Origin: JBBRVP01 sp038246785
GTDB taxonomy: Bacteria > Actinomycetota > Actinomycetes > Jiangellales > Jiangellaceae
Direction of reading: 5' to 3'
Length of the DNA stretch: 64,000 nucleotides
Assembly: GCA_038246785.1 (NCBI GenBank)
Contig: JBBRVP010000010.1
Coordinates: 1 to 64,000, forward strand
Shown: positions 9,240 to 26,884 of the stretch, piece by piece
Numbering within the stretch: position 1 is the first letter of the stretch
Layout: every line of letters starts with the position of its first letter
The notes under the pieces: model-generated
Database searches by the model: none
The model's input: the letters and a program-made list of their open reading frames with translations, nothing else
Told to the model about the DNA's origin: nothing
Position numbers and translations under genes: made by a program

Positions 9240-9910
9240 GGGTGGCCTCCCTTCGCAGCAGTCTTGACGAGCACGACCCCGCCGGTCGGACCGGGGACCG
9301 GACCCTTGAGCAGCAGCAGGCCCTGCCCCGCGTCGACGGCGTGGACGAGCACGCTGGGCGTGGTCACCCGGACACCGCCCATGCGGCCGGCCATGCGCAT
9401 GCCCTTGAACACCCGCCCCGGCGTCGCGCAACCGCCGATCGAGCCGGGCGAACGATGTTTGCGCTCGACGCCGTGCGATGCGCGCAGACCGTGGAAGCCG
9501 TGTCGCTTCATGACTCCGGCGAAGCCCTTGCCCTTGCTGCGGCCGACCACGTCGACCCGATCGCCGGGACCGAACAGCTCGACGGTCAGCTCCTGGCCCG
9601 GGGCGTACTCCGAGGCGTCAGAGGTCCGCAGCTCGACGATGTGGCGGCGGGGGGTCACCCCCGCCTTGTCGAAGTGTCCCTTGAGCGGCTTGGTCACCTT
9701 GCGCGGGTCGATCGCGCCGAAGCCGATCTGCACGGCGTTGTAGCCGTCAACGGCGGGCGTGCGGACCTGGGTCACCACGCACGGACCGGCCTTGACGACG
9801 GTGACCGGCACGACGCGGTTGGCCTCGTCCCACACCTGGGTCATGCCGAGCTTGGTCCCGAGCAGGCCGTGGACGGCGCGCTCGGTACGACTCGGGGTGG
9901 AGGTGGTCAT
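9236..9910 (-). CDS. rplC: 50S ribosomal protein L3
   Basis: L3 has 224 residues and an extension that reaches the peptidyl-transferase centre. Key segments are GLLGTKLGMTQVWDEANRVVPVTVV near the start, KGKGFAGVMKRHGFHGLRASHGV in the middle and GRMGGVRVTT toward the end. The ATG at 9910 comes 14 nt after the rpsJ stop. A much longer open frame upstream runs antisense-free but overlaps rpsJ and is rejected. It overlaps rplD by four bases. Confidence 0.97.
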   Translation of the reverse strand: MTTSTPSRTERAVHGLLGTKLGMTQVWDEANRVVPVTVVKAGPCVVTQVRTPAVDGYNAVQIGFGAIDPRKVTKPLKGHFDKAGVTPRRHIVELRTSDASEYAPGQELTVELFGPGDRVDVVGRSKGKGFAGVMKRHGFHGLRASHGVERKHRSPGSIGGCATPGRVFKGMRMAGRMGGVRVTTPSVLVHAVDAGQGLLLLKGPVPGPTGGVVLVKTAAKGGHP

Positions 9911-9924
9911 CTTCTTCAAGTCCC

Positions 9925-10233
9925 TCAGAGCTTGATCTCGATGTCGACGCCTGCGGGCAGGTCGAGCCGCATGAGCGAGTCGACGGTCTTGGGCGTCGGG
10001 TCGATGATGTCGATGAGTCGCTTGTGGGTGCGCATCTCGAAGTGCTCGCGGCTGTCCTTGTACTTGTGCGGCGAGCGGATGACGGTGAAGACGTTCTTCT
10101 CCGTCGGCAGCGGCACCGGGCCCGCGACCTTCGCGCCGGTCCGCGTCACGGTGTCGACGATCTTGCGTGCCGACGAGTCGATGATCTCGTGGTCGTAGGC
10201 CTTGAGCCGGATGCGGATCTTCTGTCCCGCCAT
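9925..10233 (-). CDS. rpsJ: 30S ribosomal protein S10
   Basis: S10 has 102 residues, the standard length, and is a head protein that also binds NusB in antitermination. It is MAGQKIRIRLKAYDHEIIDSSARKI through DLPAGVDIEIKL, diagnostic over its whole length. It is the first gene of the S10 operon and is preceded by a roughly 210-nt leader containing a motif shared with the str operon, and by a candidate promoter near 10449-10479. Confidence 0.98.
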   Translation of the reverse strand: MAGQKIRIRLKAYDHEIIDSSARKIVDTVTRTGAKVAGPVPLPTEKNVFTVIRSPHKYKDSREHFEMRTHKRLIDIIDPTPKTVDSLMRLDLPAGVDIEIKL

Positions 10234-10286
10234 GGCTATGCGCTTCGTCCTTCTCTCGTCCGCTACGGCGCTGCCCGGTTCGTCCT

Positions 10287-10308
10287 ACCCCCGAGGTCGG
10301 GCGTGTCG
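10287..10308 (-). promoter_or_regulatory. Leader motif shared by S10 and str operons (copy 1)
   Basis: This 22-nt element matches 14869-14890 in the str leader at 21 of 22 positions (the single difference is C/T). It includes CCCGACCTCGGGG on the transcribed strand. Copy 1 lies 53 nt before the rpsJ start. I infer a common RNA or protein-binding signal coordinating the two operons; no known regulator can be assigned from sequence. Confidence 0.5.
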
Positions 10309-10448
10309 CGGCCCCGGGACGCGGAGGTGCCCAGGCGACGTGCGCTCGACAGGGATTCGGGACCGCCGCCCCAGGCAGGGCGGCTGACGGACCCCACGTC
10401 CCCGACGCGTGGCGCACGGGGCCGGCGGGTCCGCCGGGCAACCTGGTC

Positions 10449-10479
10449 AGTATGCCAGAGGGGCGTTCCCCCTGACCAA
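10449..10479 (-). promoter_or_regulatory. Candidate S10 operon promoter
   Basis: On the minus strand the -35-like TTGGTC (10474-10479) is followed after 19 nt by CATACT (10449-10454). A start near 10442 would give a leader of about 209 nt before rpsJ. The elements are imperfect and the spacer is long, so this is tentative. Confidence 0.4.
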
Positions 10480-10490
10480 TCGGAAAGGTG

Positions 10491-10523
10491 GCGTGGGGCG
10501 GGCCGCTGGCGCCCGCCCCACGC
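10491..10523 (-). terminator. tuf terminator hairpin
   Basis: A perfect 13-bp stem (10491-10503 with 10511-10523, GCGTGGGGCGGGC) with a 7-nt loop starts seven bases after the tuf stop. There is no clear U-tract, as is usual for actinobacterial terminators. It separates the str operon from the S10 operon. Confidence 0.8.
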
Positions 10524-10529
10524 CGAGGA

Positions 10530-11723
<1,194 letters not shown>

Positions 11724-11777
11724 TGGGGTCCTCCTGTGGACTGGTGAGGTGGTACGTCGTGGTCCCGCGTCCGGGGC

Positions 11778-13880
<2,103 letters not shown>

Positions 13881-13939
13881 GGGGGGTGTGGGCTTCCTTC
13901 AGGTACGTACGTGGGCTCGCGTCCGGGGGGACGCGTGGC

Positions 13940-14410
13940 TCACCAGCGATAGTGGGCGAAGGCCTTGTTGGACTCGGCCATCTTGTGGGTGTCCTCGCGC
14001 CGCTTGACCGCGGCGCCGAGGCCGTTGCTGGCGTCGAGGATCTCGTTCATGAGGCGCTCGGTCATGGTCTTCTCGCGGCGCTGGCGGGCGAAGCCGACCA
14101 GCCACCGCATCGCCAGCGTGGTCGAACGCGGAGCGCGGACCTCGACGGGCACCTGGTAGGTCGCGCCGCCGACCCGGCGGGGGCGGACCTCGAGGGTCGG
14201 CTTGACGTTGTCGAGAGCGCGCTTGAGCGTGACGACGGGGTCGGAGCCGGTCTTGGTGCGGCAGCCTTCCAGCGCGCCGTAGACGATGCGCTCCGCGAGG
14301 GACTTCTTGCCGGCGCGGAGGATCTTGTTGACCAGCTGGGTGACCAGCGGCGAGCCGTAGACGGGGTCGACGACGACCGGGCGCTTGCCGGCGGGGCCCT
14401 TGCGCGGCAT
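13940..14410 (-). CDS. rpsG: 30S ribosomal protein S7
   Basis: S7 has 156 residues, the family length, initiates assembly of the 30S head and represses the str operon in E. coli. It starts MPRKGPAGKRPVVVDPVYGSPLVTQLVNKIL and ends MAESNKAFAHYRW. The ATG overlaps the rpsL TGA (TGATG), so translation is coupled to S12. A longer open frame upstream is the rpsL region read in another frame. Confidence 0.98.
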   Translation of the reverse strand: MPRKGPAGKRPVVVDPVYGSPLVTQLVNKILRAGKKSLAERIVYGALEGCRTKTGSDPVVTLKRALDNVKPTLEVRPRRVGGATYQVPVEVRAPRSTTLAMRWLVGFARQRREKTMTERLMNEILDASNGLGAAVKRREDTHKMAESNKAFAHYRW

Positions 14411-14784
14411 CAGCTCTTCTCCTTCTTCGCGCCGTAGCGGCTGCGAGCTTGCTTGCGATTCTTGACGCCCTGGGTGTCGAGGGAGCCGCGAATGATCTTG
14501 TAACGGACGCCGGGCAGGTCCTTCACCCGGCCACCGCGCACGAGCACGATCGAGTGCTCCTGGAGGTTGTGGCCCTCGCCCGGGATGTAGGCGGTGACCT
14601 CGATCGAGCTGGTGAGCCGGACACGGGCGACCTTGCGCAGGGCGGAGTTGGGCTTCTTGGGCGTGGTCGTGTAGACGCGCGTGCAGACGCCGCGCCGCTG
14701 GGGGCTGCTCTTGAGCGCGGGGGTCTTGGTCTTGGCGACCTTGTCCTGGCGGCCCTTGCGGACCAGCTGCTGGATCGTGGGCAA
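14410..14784 (-). CDS. rpsL: 30S ribosomal protein S12
   Basis: S12 has 124 residues and is the decoding-site protein targeted by streptomycin-resistance mutations. TTG start (MPTIQQLVRKGRQDK) with GGAG six bases upstream. The lysines at the classical resistance sites are wild type: TTTPKKPNSALRK (equivalent of K43) and GGRVKDLPGVRY (equivalent of K88), so no ribosomal streptomycin resistance is predicted from S12. It is first in the str operon. Confidence 0.98.
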   Translation of the reverse strand: MPTIQQLVRKGRQDKVAKTKTPALKSSPQRRGVCTRVYTTTPKKPNSALRKVARVRLTSSIEVTAYIPGEGHNLQEHSIVLVRGGRVKDLPGVRYKIIRGSLDTQGVKNRKQARSRYGAKKEKS

Positions 14785-14868
14785 CTACGTCTCCGTGGTA
14801 GGTGGGTCGTGCGCGTGGTGCTCGTCGGACGGAACGTGCCGAGGCGGTACCCGCCCGGCACGTCGGCG

Positions 14869-14890
14869 ACCCCCGAGGTCGGGTGTGTCG
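14869..14890 (-). promoter_or_regulatory. Leader motif shared by S10 and str operons (copy 2)
   Basis: This copy matches 10287-10308 at 21 of 22 positions. It lies about 84 nt before the rpsL start and about 120-140 nt after the inferred transcription start, a position similar to copy 1 in the S10 leader. Its presence in two non-adjacent leaders and in none of the other gaps I compared suggests a shared regulatory role. Confidence 0.5.
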
Positions 14891-15018
14891 GCGACGCCCG
14901 GACGTCCCGGCGGCGCGGGCGCGAGGAAGGCCGGCCTGCCGACCTGCGCCGGTCCGACTCGACCCGCTCGGGTCGCCAGGCGTGCTGGACGGCCCGGGGA
15001 GCCCGGGCACGGAGGATC

Positions 15019-15048
15019 AGGGTACCCGCCGCGCGCTGGACCGGTCAA
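15019..15048 (-). promoter_or_regulatory. str operon promoter
   Basis: On the minus strand, TTGACC (15043-15048), an 18-nt spacer and TACCCT (15019-15024) form a good primary-sigma promoter. Inferred start near 15012, giving a leader of about 228 nt before rpsL. The rplJ promoter uses nearly the same elements (TTGCAC, 18 nt, TACCCT). Confidence 0.65.
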
Positions 15049-15140
15049 AGCAGCCCCGGCCCCCGGCCGCAGCCGGGACGCCGCATCGGGTCGGCGCCGC
15101 GAGAGCGGCCGGGCGGGCGCCCGACCCCTCCCGCGCCCCG

Positions 15141-19061
<3,921 letters not shown>

Positions 19062-19130
19062 TTCGTGCCTACCTATTCTCCTGGTGGGAGGTTCACTTGC
19101 GGTTGGTGGCGTTTGCCCCTACTACGTCGA

Positions 19131-19236
19131 CGGGCCTGCGGCCCGGCTCAGCCTTGTTGCGCCGGAGCGAAGTCCTCGGATCTGCTTCGCAGATGCGAGG
19201 ACCGCTCCGCCGCGCTTCGACTCCGTCGCAGCGCGG
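19131..19236 (-). promoter_or_regulatory. Three hairpins in the rpoB-rpoC gap
   Basis: Hairpin A is 19131-19145 (CGGGCC/GGCCCG, 3-nt loop). Hairpin B is 19164-19208: arms pair over 19 of 20 positions with one 2-nt bulge around a TTC loop. Hairpin C is 19210-19236 (outer arms CCGCGCT/AGCGCGG, inner CGAC/GTCG, TCC loop). Such dense structure between two cotranscribed genes suggests RNA processing, attenuation or mRNA-end stabilisation. An intergenic repeat element is the alternative. Confidence 0.6.
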
Positions 19237-19253
19237 GGTACGCATCAGCGTGC

Positions 19254-22751
<3,498 letters not shown>

Positions 22752-22847
22752 AGGGGGTCCTTCCGAGGCTCGCAGTCCAGGCGGATCCGCGCATGCCGAT
22801 CCGCCCACGACGGGCGCAGGAGGAGGTTGGGGGCAGCGCAAAGGACC

Positions 22848-22876
22848 AGTCTAGGCACGACGGCCGATGCTGTCGA
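22848..22876 (-). promoter_or_regulatory. rpoB promoter
   Basis: On the minus strand, TCGACA (22871-22876), a 17-nt spacer and TAGACT (22848-22853) form a good primary promoter. The inferred start is near 22841, leaving a leader of about 90 nt before the TTG of rpoB. Confidence 0.6.
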
Positions 22877-23191
22877 GTCCAGACGCGTGAGCCTCGACAC
22901 CCGCGTCCCAGCGGACGGGGCTCCTCGGGCCGGACCCGCCGCCAGCCCGATGCCGGAATGGTGGTCCCCGGTGCGCCGTGCGTCAAGCGCAGTGGCGCCG
23001 GCCTGTGGACGACCGTCGGTCCCGGCCCGGCGACCGATGGCGGCGAGCGCGAATGGCTGCGCACCGGTGGGATCGAAACCGACTCACGGTCAGTCAGTGG
23101 GGTGCCCGCGGCGAGGCCCGTGACCGACCCGCCTCGACGGCCACCTCAGCGCGGTTGCGCACCGCTGATGAGATCGGAACCGTTCCAAGAT

Positions 23192-23242
23192 CAGCGGGGC
23201 CGGTCAGCGGGGCCGGTCAGCGGGGCCGGTCAGCGCGCCGGT
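23192..23242 (-). repeat. 13-nt tandem repeat downstream of rplL
   Basis: Three perfect copies of CAGCGGGGCCGGT (plus strand; 23192-23204, 23205-23217, 23218-23230) and a degenerate 12-nt copy (23231-23242) end just before the rplL stop. The unit is not a multiple of three and lies outside coding sequence. GGCC-rich units could form alternative hairpins in the rplL 3' end. Confidence 0.85.
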
Positions 23243-23249
23243 CAGCGGG

Positions 23250-23642
23250 TCACCTGACGTTGACGCTGGCGCCGGCGCCCTCCAGCTGCGCCCGCGCCTT
23301 GTCCGCGACGTCCTTGGCGACCTTCTCGAGGACCGGCTTCGGGGCTCCGTCCACGAGGTCCTTGGCCTCCTTCAGGCCGAGGCTGGTCAGCGCACGGACC
23401 TCCTTGATGACCTGGATCTTCTTGTCGCCCGCAGCCTCGAGGACGACGTCGAACTCGTCCTGCTCCTCGACGATAGCGGTCTCTGTCCCCGCACCGGCGG
23501 CGGCCGGTGCGGCGGCCGCCGCGACAGGCGCCGCGGCCGTGACGCCGAAGGTGTCCTCGAACTGCTTCACGAACTCCGACAGCTCGATCAGCGTCATCTC
23601 CTTGAACGCGTCGAGCAGCTCGTCGGTGTTGAGCTTTGCCAT
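23250..23642 (-). CDS. rplL: 50S ribosomal protein L7/L12
   Basis: The stalk protein that recruits translation GTPases, 130 residues. The N-terminal dimerisation domain (about 1-32, LLDAFKEMTLIELSEFVKQFEDTF) is followed by an Ala-rich hinge (about 36-52) and the C-terminal factor-binding domain with the conserved KIQVIKEVRALTSLGLKEAKDLVD. AAGGA lies eight bases before the ATG. It is cotranscribed with rplJ across a 108-nt gap that holds a short direct repeat. Confidence 0.98.
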   Translation of the reverse strand: MAKLNTDELLDAFKEMTLIELSEFVKQFEDTFGVTAAAPVAAAAAPAAAGAGTETAIVEEQDEFDVVLEAAGDKKIQVIKEVRALTSLGLKEAKDLVDGAPKPVLEKVAKDVADKARAQLEGAGASVNVR

Positions 23643-23750
23643 GGTGGGGGTCCTTCCTGGTTGTTCGGCCCTAGTTGTTCGGGCCTGGTTGGCTGTTCCG
23701 GGCTGACCCGGAAGTGGGAGCTGGCGCGGTGTCCGGGTCGGACGCGAGGG

Positions 23751-24392
23751 TCAGCCCTCGGACGGCTCCGCTGCGGGCTCGGTGACCGGGCTGGTCCGTA
23801 CGTCCTCCGGCACGGTCTCCGGAGCTGCCGCCGGGGCGGTCCCTGCACTCTCGGCGCCAGGGTCGGCGGCCTGGCCGGACTCCGCCACCTGCTGGCGCAG
23901 GGCCTCGACCAGCCGGGCCGTTTGGGACAGCGGGGCCGCGAACAGCGCGACCGCCCCGGACAACGGGGCCTGCAGCACCCCGGCGAGCCTGGATAGGAGC
24001 ACCTCGCGCGACTCCAGGTCCGCGAGCTTGGCGATCTCGGCGGCAGTCATCGACCGCCCGTCGAGGAGGCCTCCCTTGATGACCAGCGCGGGATGGGTCC
24101 GGGCGAAGTCACGCAGGCCCTTGGCGGCCTCCACCGGGTCACCACCGACGAAGGCGATCGCCGAGGGGCCGGCGAGGTGCTCGTCAAGCCCGGCCACCCC
24201 CGCTTCCCTGGCCGCGATCTTGGTGAGGGTGTTCTTGACCACGGCGTACTTCGCGTTCCCACCGAGCGCGCGCCGCAGCTCCGTCACGCTTTTCACCGTG
24301 AGGCCGCGGTAGTCGGTCAGCAGCACCGCGTTCGAGCTGCGAAACTCCTCCGCCAGCTCCGCGACAGCGGCTGCCTTCTCAGACCTCACCAT
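23751..24392 (-). CDS. rplJ: 50S ribosomal protein L10
   Basis: The stalk base that anchors L7/L12 dimers. The ATG at 24392 (MVRSEKAAAVAELAEEFRSSNAVLLTDYRGLTV) has AGGAG four to five bases upstream and gives 213 residues; the open extension upstream lies in the leader and is not used. The C-terminal helix that carries L12 dimers (RLVEALRQQVAESGQ) is followed by a Pro/Ala/Glu-rich tail of about 35 residues. L10 with L12 normally represses its own leader. Confidence 0.96.
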   Translation of the reverse strand: MVRSEKAAAVAELAEEFRSSNAVLLTDYRGLTVKSVTELRRALGGNAKYAVVKNTLTKIAAREAGVAGLDEHLAGPSAIAFVGGDPVEAAKGLRDFARTHPALVIKGGLLDGRSMTAAEIAKLADLESREVLLSRLAGVLQAPLSGAVALFAAPLSQTARLVEALRQQVAESGQAADPGAESAGTAPAAAPETVPEDVRTSPVTEPAAEPSEG

Positions 24393-24596
24393 GGGACTCC
24401 TCTCCGCGTGGTGCCGACGGCCACCGGAAGGTCCCTGCGCGGCGCAACAACGAACGACGCCCCGGCGCATGGCCGGGGCGTGGACCGACGCATGGGGCGT
24501 CGGAGCACTTCCTCAACCTGCGCGGGCCGCCCACACGAGCGCGGGGCCTTCGGCCACCTCGCGGGAGGTGGCGACCAGCGGTCTTCGGCAGCGGCG
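24393..24596 (-). promoter_or_regulatory. rplJ leader with stable hairpins (L10-leader type)
   Basis: The roughly 198-nt leader contains a 10-bp hairpin (24457-24466 with 24472-24481, ACGCCCCGGC/GCCGGGGCGT, loop GCATG) and a 7-bp CCGACGC/GCGTCGG hairpin just upstream in the RNA. Between the hairpin and rplJ lies GTTGCGCCGCGCAGGGACC. By position and architecture this is the expected site of L10-L12 autoregulation; a covariance search against the L10 leader family was not possible here. Confidence 0.55.
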
Positions 24597-24626
24597 AGGG
24601 TACGTGAGCCGGCGCGCGCGGTGCAA
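24597..24626 (-). promoter_or_regulatory. rplJ-rplL promoter
   Basis: On the minus strand, TTGCAC (24621-24626), an 18-nt spacer and TACCCT (24597-24602). The architecture is nearly identical to the str promoter at 15019-15048. The start is inferred near 24590. Confidence 0.6.
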
Positions 24627-24643
24627 CTCGCCGTTCCCCCGCT

Positions 24644-24752
24644 GGTCTGTCAGGCCCTGTGGGGGCTCCGGCGACGCGGGAGCCTGACTGGTTGGGGTGC
24701 GGGTCGGTCTGTCAGGCCCTGCGGGGGCTCCGGCGACGCGGGAGCCTGACTG
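24644..24752 (-). repeat. Duplicated 47-bp hairpin element after rplA
   Basis: Two copies (24644-24690 and 24706-24752) match at 46 of 47 positions, with a 15-nt spacer. Each contains outer arms GTCAGGC/GCCTGAC and inner arms GGCTCC/GGAGCC, so each can fold alone, and the two can pair with each other. They begin about 30 nt after the rplA stop and end just before the rplJ promoter. I infer a tandem terminator or transcription barrier between the L11 and L10 operons. Confidence 0.75.
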
Positions 24753-24781
24753 ATGGGGGGCCGGGGGTCGGTCGGCGAGGG

Positions 24782-25501
24782 TCAGAGCTCGGCGACAGCC
24801 TCGTCGAGCAGGTGGCGGGTCCGCGACGCGTCGAGCGGGATCCCGGGCCCCATCGTCGTGGTGAGGGTGGCCTTGCGGACGTACCGACCCTTGGCTGCCG
24901 AGGGTTTGAGCCGTACGACCTCCTCCATCGCGGTCGCGTAGTTCTCCACCAGCGCGTCGTCAGGGAAGGACACCTTGCCGATGATGAAGTGCAGATTGGC
25001 GTGGCGGTCGACGCGGAACTCGATCTTGCCGCCCTTGATGTCTGACACCGCCTTGGTGACGTCCATCGTCACCGTACCGGTCTTCGGGTTGGGCATCAGG
25101 CCGCGGGGTCCGAGCACGCGACCGAGCCGGCCGACCTTGCCCATGAGATCCGGCGTCGCCACCACGGCGTCGAAGTCCAGCCGTCCCCCTTGCACCTGCT
25201 CGATGAGCTCGTCCGAGCCGACGATGTCGGCCCCGGCTGCGCGTGCCTCCTCCGCCTTGGCCCCCGCGGCGAAGACGAGCACTCGGGCAGTCTTGCCGGT
25301 GCCGTGGGGGAGGTTGACGGTGCCGCGCACCATCTGGTCGGCTTTGCGAGGGTCGACGCCCAACCGAAGGGCGACCTCGACGGTGGAGTCGGACTTCGCG
25401 GTGGCAGTCTGCTTGGCCAGGCGTACGGCATCGAGCGGGGAGTAGAGGGAGTCGCGGTCGATCTTTTCGGCGGCCGCGCGATAGGCCTTGCTGCGCTTCA
25501 T
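24782..25501 (-). CDS. rplA: 50S ribosomal protein L1
   Basis: L1 forms the mobile stalk at the E site and represses the rplK-rplA operon in many bacteria. It has 239 residues with the signatures KSDSTVEVALRLGVDPRKADQMVRGTVNLPHGTGK and GPRGLMPNPKTGTVTMDVTKAV. It lies 99 nt after rplK, and a duplicated 47-bp hairpin follows it. An L1-binding site upstream could not be assigned by eye. Confidence 0.98.
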   Translation of the reverse strand: MKRSKAYRAAAEKIDRDSLYSPLDAVRLAKQTATAKSDSTVEVALRLGVDPRKADQMVRGTVNLPHGTGKTARVLVFAAGAKAEEARAAGADIVGSDELIEQVQGGRLDFDAVVATPDLMGKVGRLGRVLGPRGLMPNPKTGTVTMDVTKAVSDIKGGKIEFRVDRHANLHFIIGKVSFPDDALVENYATAMEEVVRLKPSAAKGRYVRKATLTTTMGPGIPLDASRTRHLLDEAVAEL

Positions 25502-25600
25502 CGTGCTGCTCCTCGGGTATCGGTCGGCGACAGGCGCCGATGCGGAGTCGTGGTACGGGCCGAAGCGGGCCCTTCCACAGGTGCGCTGACGTGCCGGGAT

Positions 25601-26035
25601 TCAGCCCTCGACGGTGACGCCCATCTGACGGGCGGTGCCGGCGATGATCTTCTCGGCGGCGTCGAGGTCGTTGGCGTTGAGGTCGGGCAGCTTGGTCTGT
25701 GCGATCGCGCGGACCTGGTCGCGGCTGAGCCGGCCGACCTTGGTCTTGTGCGGCTCGGCGGAGCCCTTGTCCAGTCCGGCGGCCTTGAGGATCAGGCGGG
25801 AGGCCGGTGGGGTCTTGGTGACGAAGGTGAACGACCGGTCCTCGTACACCGTGATCTCGACCGGTACCACGTTGCCACGCTGGGCCTCGGTGGCGGCGTT
25901 GTAGGCCTTGCAGAACTCCATGATGTTGACGCCGTGCTGGCCGAGCGCCGGCCCGACCGGCGGCGCCGGGGTGGCCGCGCCGGCCTGGATCTGCAGCTTG
26001 ATCAGGCCGGCCACTCTCTTCTTCTTGGGGGGCAT
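25601..26035 (-). CDS. rplK: 50S ribosomal protein L11
   Basis: L11 has 144 residues, is part of the GTPase-associated centre and is needed for RelA sensing of uncharged tRNA. It also binds the thiopeptide antibiotics. The N-terminal proline region GAATPAPPVGPALGQHGVNIMEFCKAYN and the C-terminal RNA-binding part ending IIAGTARQMGVTVEG are intact. It sits directly after nusG with a 30-nt gap and before rplA. Confidence 0.98.
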   Translation of the reverse strand: MPPKKKRVAGLIKLQIQAGAATPAPPVGPALGQHGVNIMEFCKAYNAATEAQRGNVVPVEITVYEDRSFTFVTKTPPASRLILKAAGLDKGSAEPHKTKVGRLSRDQVRAIAQTKLPDLNANDLDAAEKIIAGTARQMGVTVEG

Positions 26036-26065
26036 GGCGAGTCCTTCGCGGATGACGTGGTGGTC

Positions 26066-26848
26066 TCAGAGCTTCTGGATCTGGCCGAACGACAGCTCGA
26101 CCGGGGTCTCCCGGCCGAAGATCTCGACGAGGCCCTTGACCCGCTGCCCGTCGACGTTGATCTCGTTGATCGTCGCGTGGAGCGTGGCGAACGGGCCGTC
26201 GACGACCATGACGGAGTCCCCGACCGCGAAGTCGATCACCTCGACGGTCCGCTTGGCCGGCTCCGCTCCCTCGGCTCGCCGGCTCGGCGTCTCGACGACG
26301 GGGGCCAACCACCGCTCGACCTCGTCGAGGGAGAGCGGGAGCGGCTGGTGAGCGTGGCCGACGAAGCCGGTCACCGACGGGGTGTGCCGCACGGCGGCCC
26401 AGGACTCGTCGGTCATGTCCATGCGGACGAGGACGTAGCCCGGGAAACGGTTGCGCTTGACGAGCTTGCGCTGGCCGTTCTTGATCTCCGCGACCTCCTC
26501 GATGGGGACCTGCACCTCGTAGATGAAGTCCTCCATGTTCAGGCTGCCGGCTCGGCTCTCGACGTTGGCCTTCACCCGGTTCTCCATGCCGGAGTAGGTG
26601 TGGACCACGTACCAGTCGCCCGGCTTCGCGCGCAGGTCGGAGCGCCACACCTCCAGCGGGTCGACCTCGGCCGGGGCGTCGTCGGCCGGGGCCTCGTCGG
26701 CCGGGGCCTCGTCGGCAGGTGCCTCGTCGGCAGGTGCCTCGTCGGCAGGTGCCGCGTCGCTGGGTGCCTCGTCTGCTGCTGGGTCGCGGGACGCCAGCTC
26801 GACGGGGGCGGCAGGCGCGTCGGGCTCGTAGGGCTGCTGGTCGGTCAC
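26066..26848 (-). CDS. nusG: Transcription elongation and antitermination factor NusG
   Basis: Links RNA polymerase to Rho or to the ribosome. The NGN domain is near residues 78-190 (WYVVHTYSGMENRVKANVESR, RNRFPGYVLVRMDMTDESW) and the C-terminal KOW domain near 205-260 (VGDSVMVVDGPFATLHATINEINVDGQRVKGLVEIFGRETPVELSF). Residues 1-70 form a disordered acidic Ala/Pro/Glu/Asp tail with about five copies of a PADEA unit; such N-terminal acidic tails occur in actinobacterial NusG. The start is GTG. 260 residues against about 180 in E. coli, all due to the tail and a linker. Confidence 0.97.
   Translation of the reverse strand: MTDQQPYEPDAPAAPVELASRDPAADEAPSDAAPADEAPADEAPADEAPADEAPADDAPAEVDPLEVWRSDLRAKPGDWYVVHTYSGMENRVKANVESRAGSLNMEDFIYEVQVPIEEVAEIKNGQRKLVKRNRFPGYVLVRMDMTDESWAAVRHTPSVTGFVGHAHQPLPLSLDEVERWLAPVVETPSRRAEGAEPAKRTVEVIDFAVGDSVMVVDGPFATLHATINEINVDGQRVKGLVEIFGRETPVELSFGQIQKL
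26667..26756 (-). repeat. 15-nt tandem repeat inside nusG
   Basis: Six 15-nt units (26667-26681 to 26742-26756) in two sub-types, TCGGCCGGGGCCTCG and TCGGCAGGTGCCTCG on the plus strand. They encode the repeated Pro-Ala-Asp-Glu-Ala tail of NusG. The two sub-types form two blocks, suggesting two rounds of expansion. Confidence 0.9.
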
Positions 26849-26884
26849 GAGGGTGCGGTTCCTCCGGGGAACGGCGAGCGGTGC

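Larger units (their letters stand above)
14785..15140 (-). other. rpoC-to-rpsL intergenic region: str leader
   Basis: These 356 nt contain no gene. From the rpoC end they hold a small GC hairpin (15062-15067 with 15072-15077, CCCGGC/GCCGGG), the str promoter (15019-15048), the motif shared with the S10 leader (14869-14890), and the rpsL ribosome-binding site. No classical rpoC terminator with a U-tract is visible. Confidence 0.7.
22752..23249 (-). other. rplL-to-rpoB intergenic region
   Basis: These 498 nt have no supported gene. They contain the rpoB promoter at 22848-22876 and, near rplL, a 13-nt tandem repeat (23192-23242). An interrupted palindrome GGAAC-C-GTTCC lies at 23176-23186 and could be a protein-binding site. 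No U-tract terminator for rplL was found. The size and promoter show that rpoBC is transcribed at least partly on its own. Confidence 0.6.

Noticed and set aside
22752..22841. Longer rpoB starting at 22841
   Set aside because: The extension is not RpoB-like and begins at the inferred transcription start; a TTG at 22751 with a good ribosome-binding site fits.
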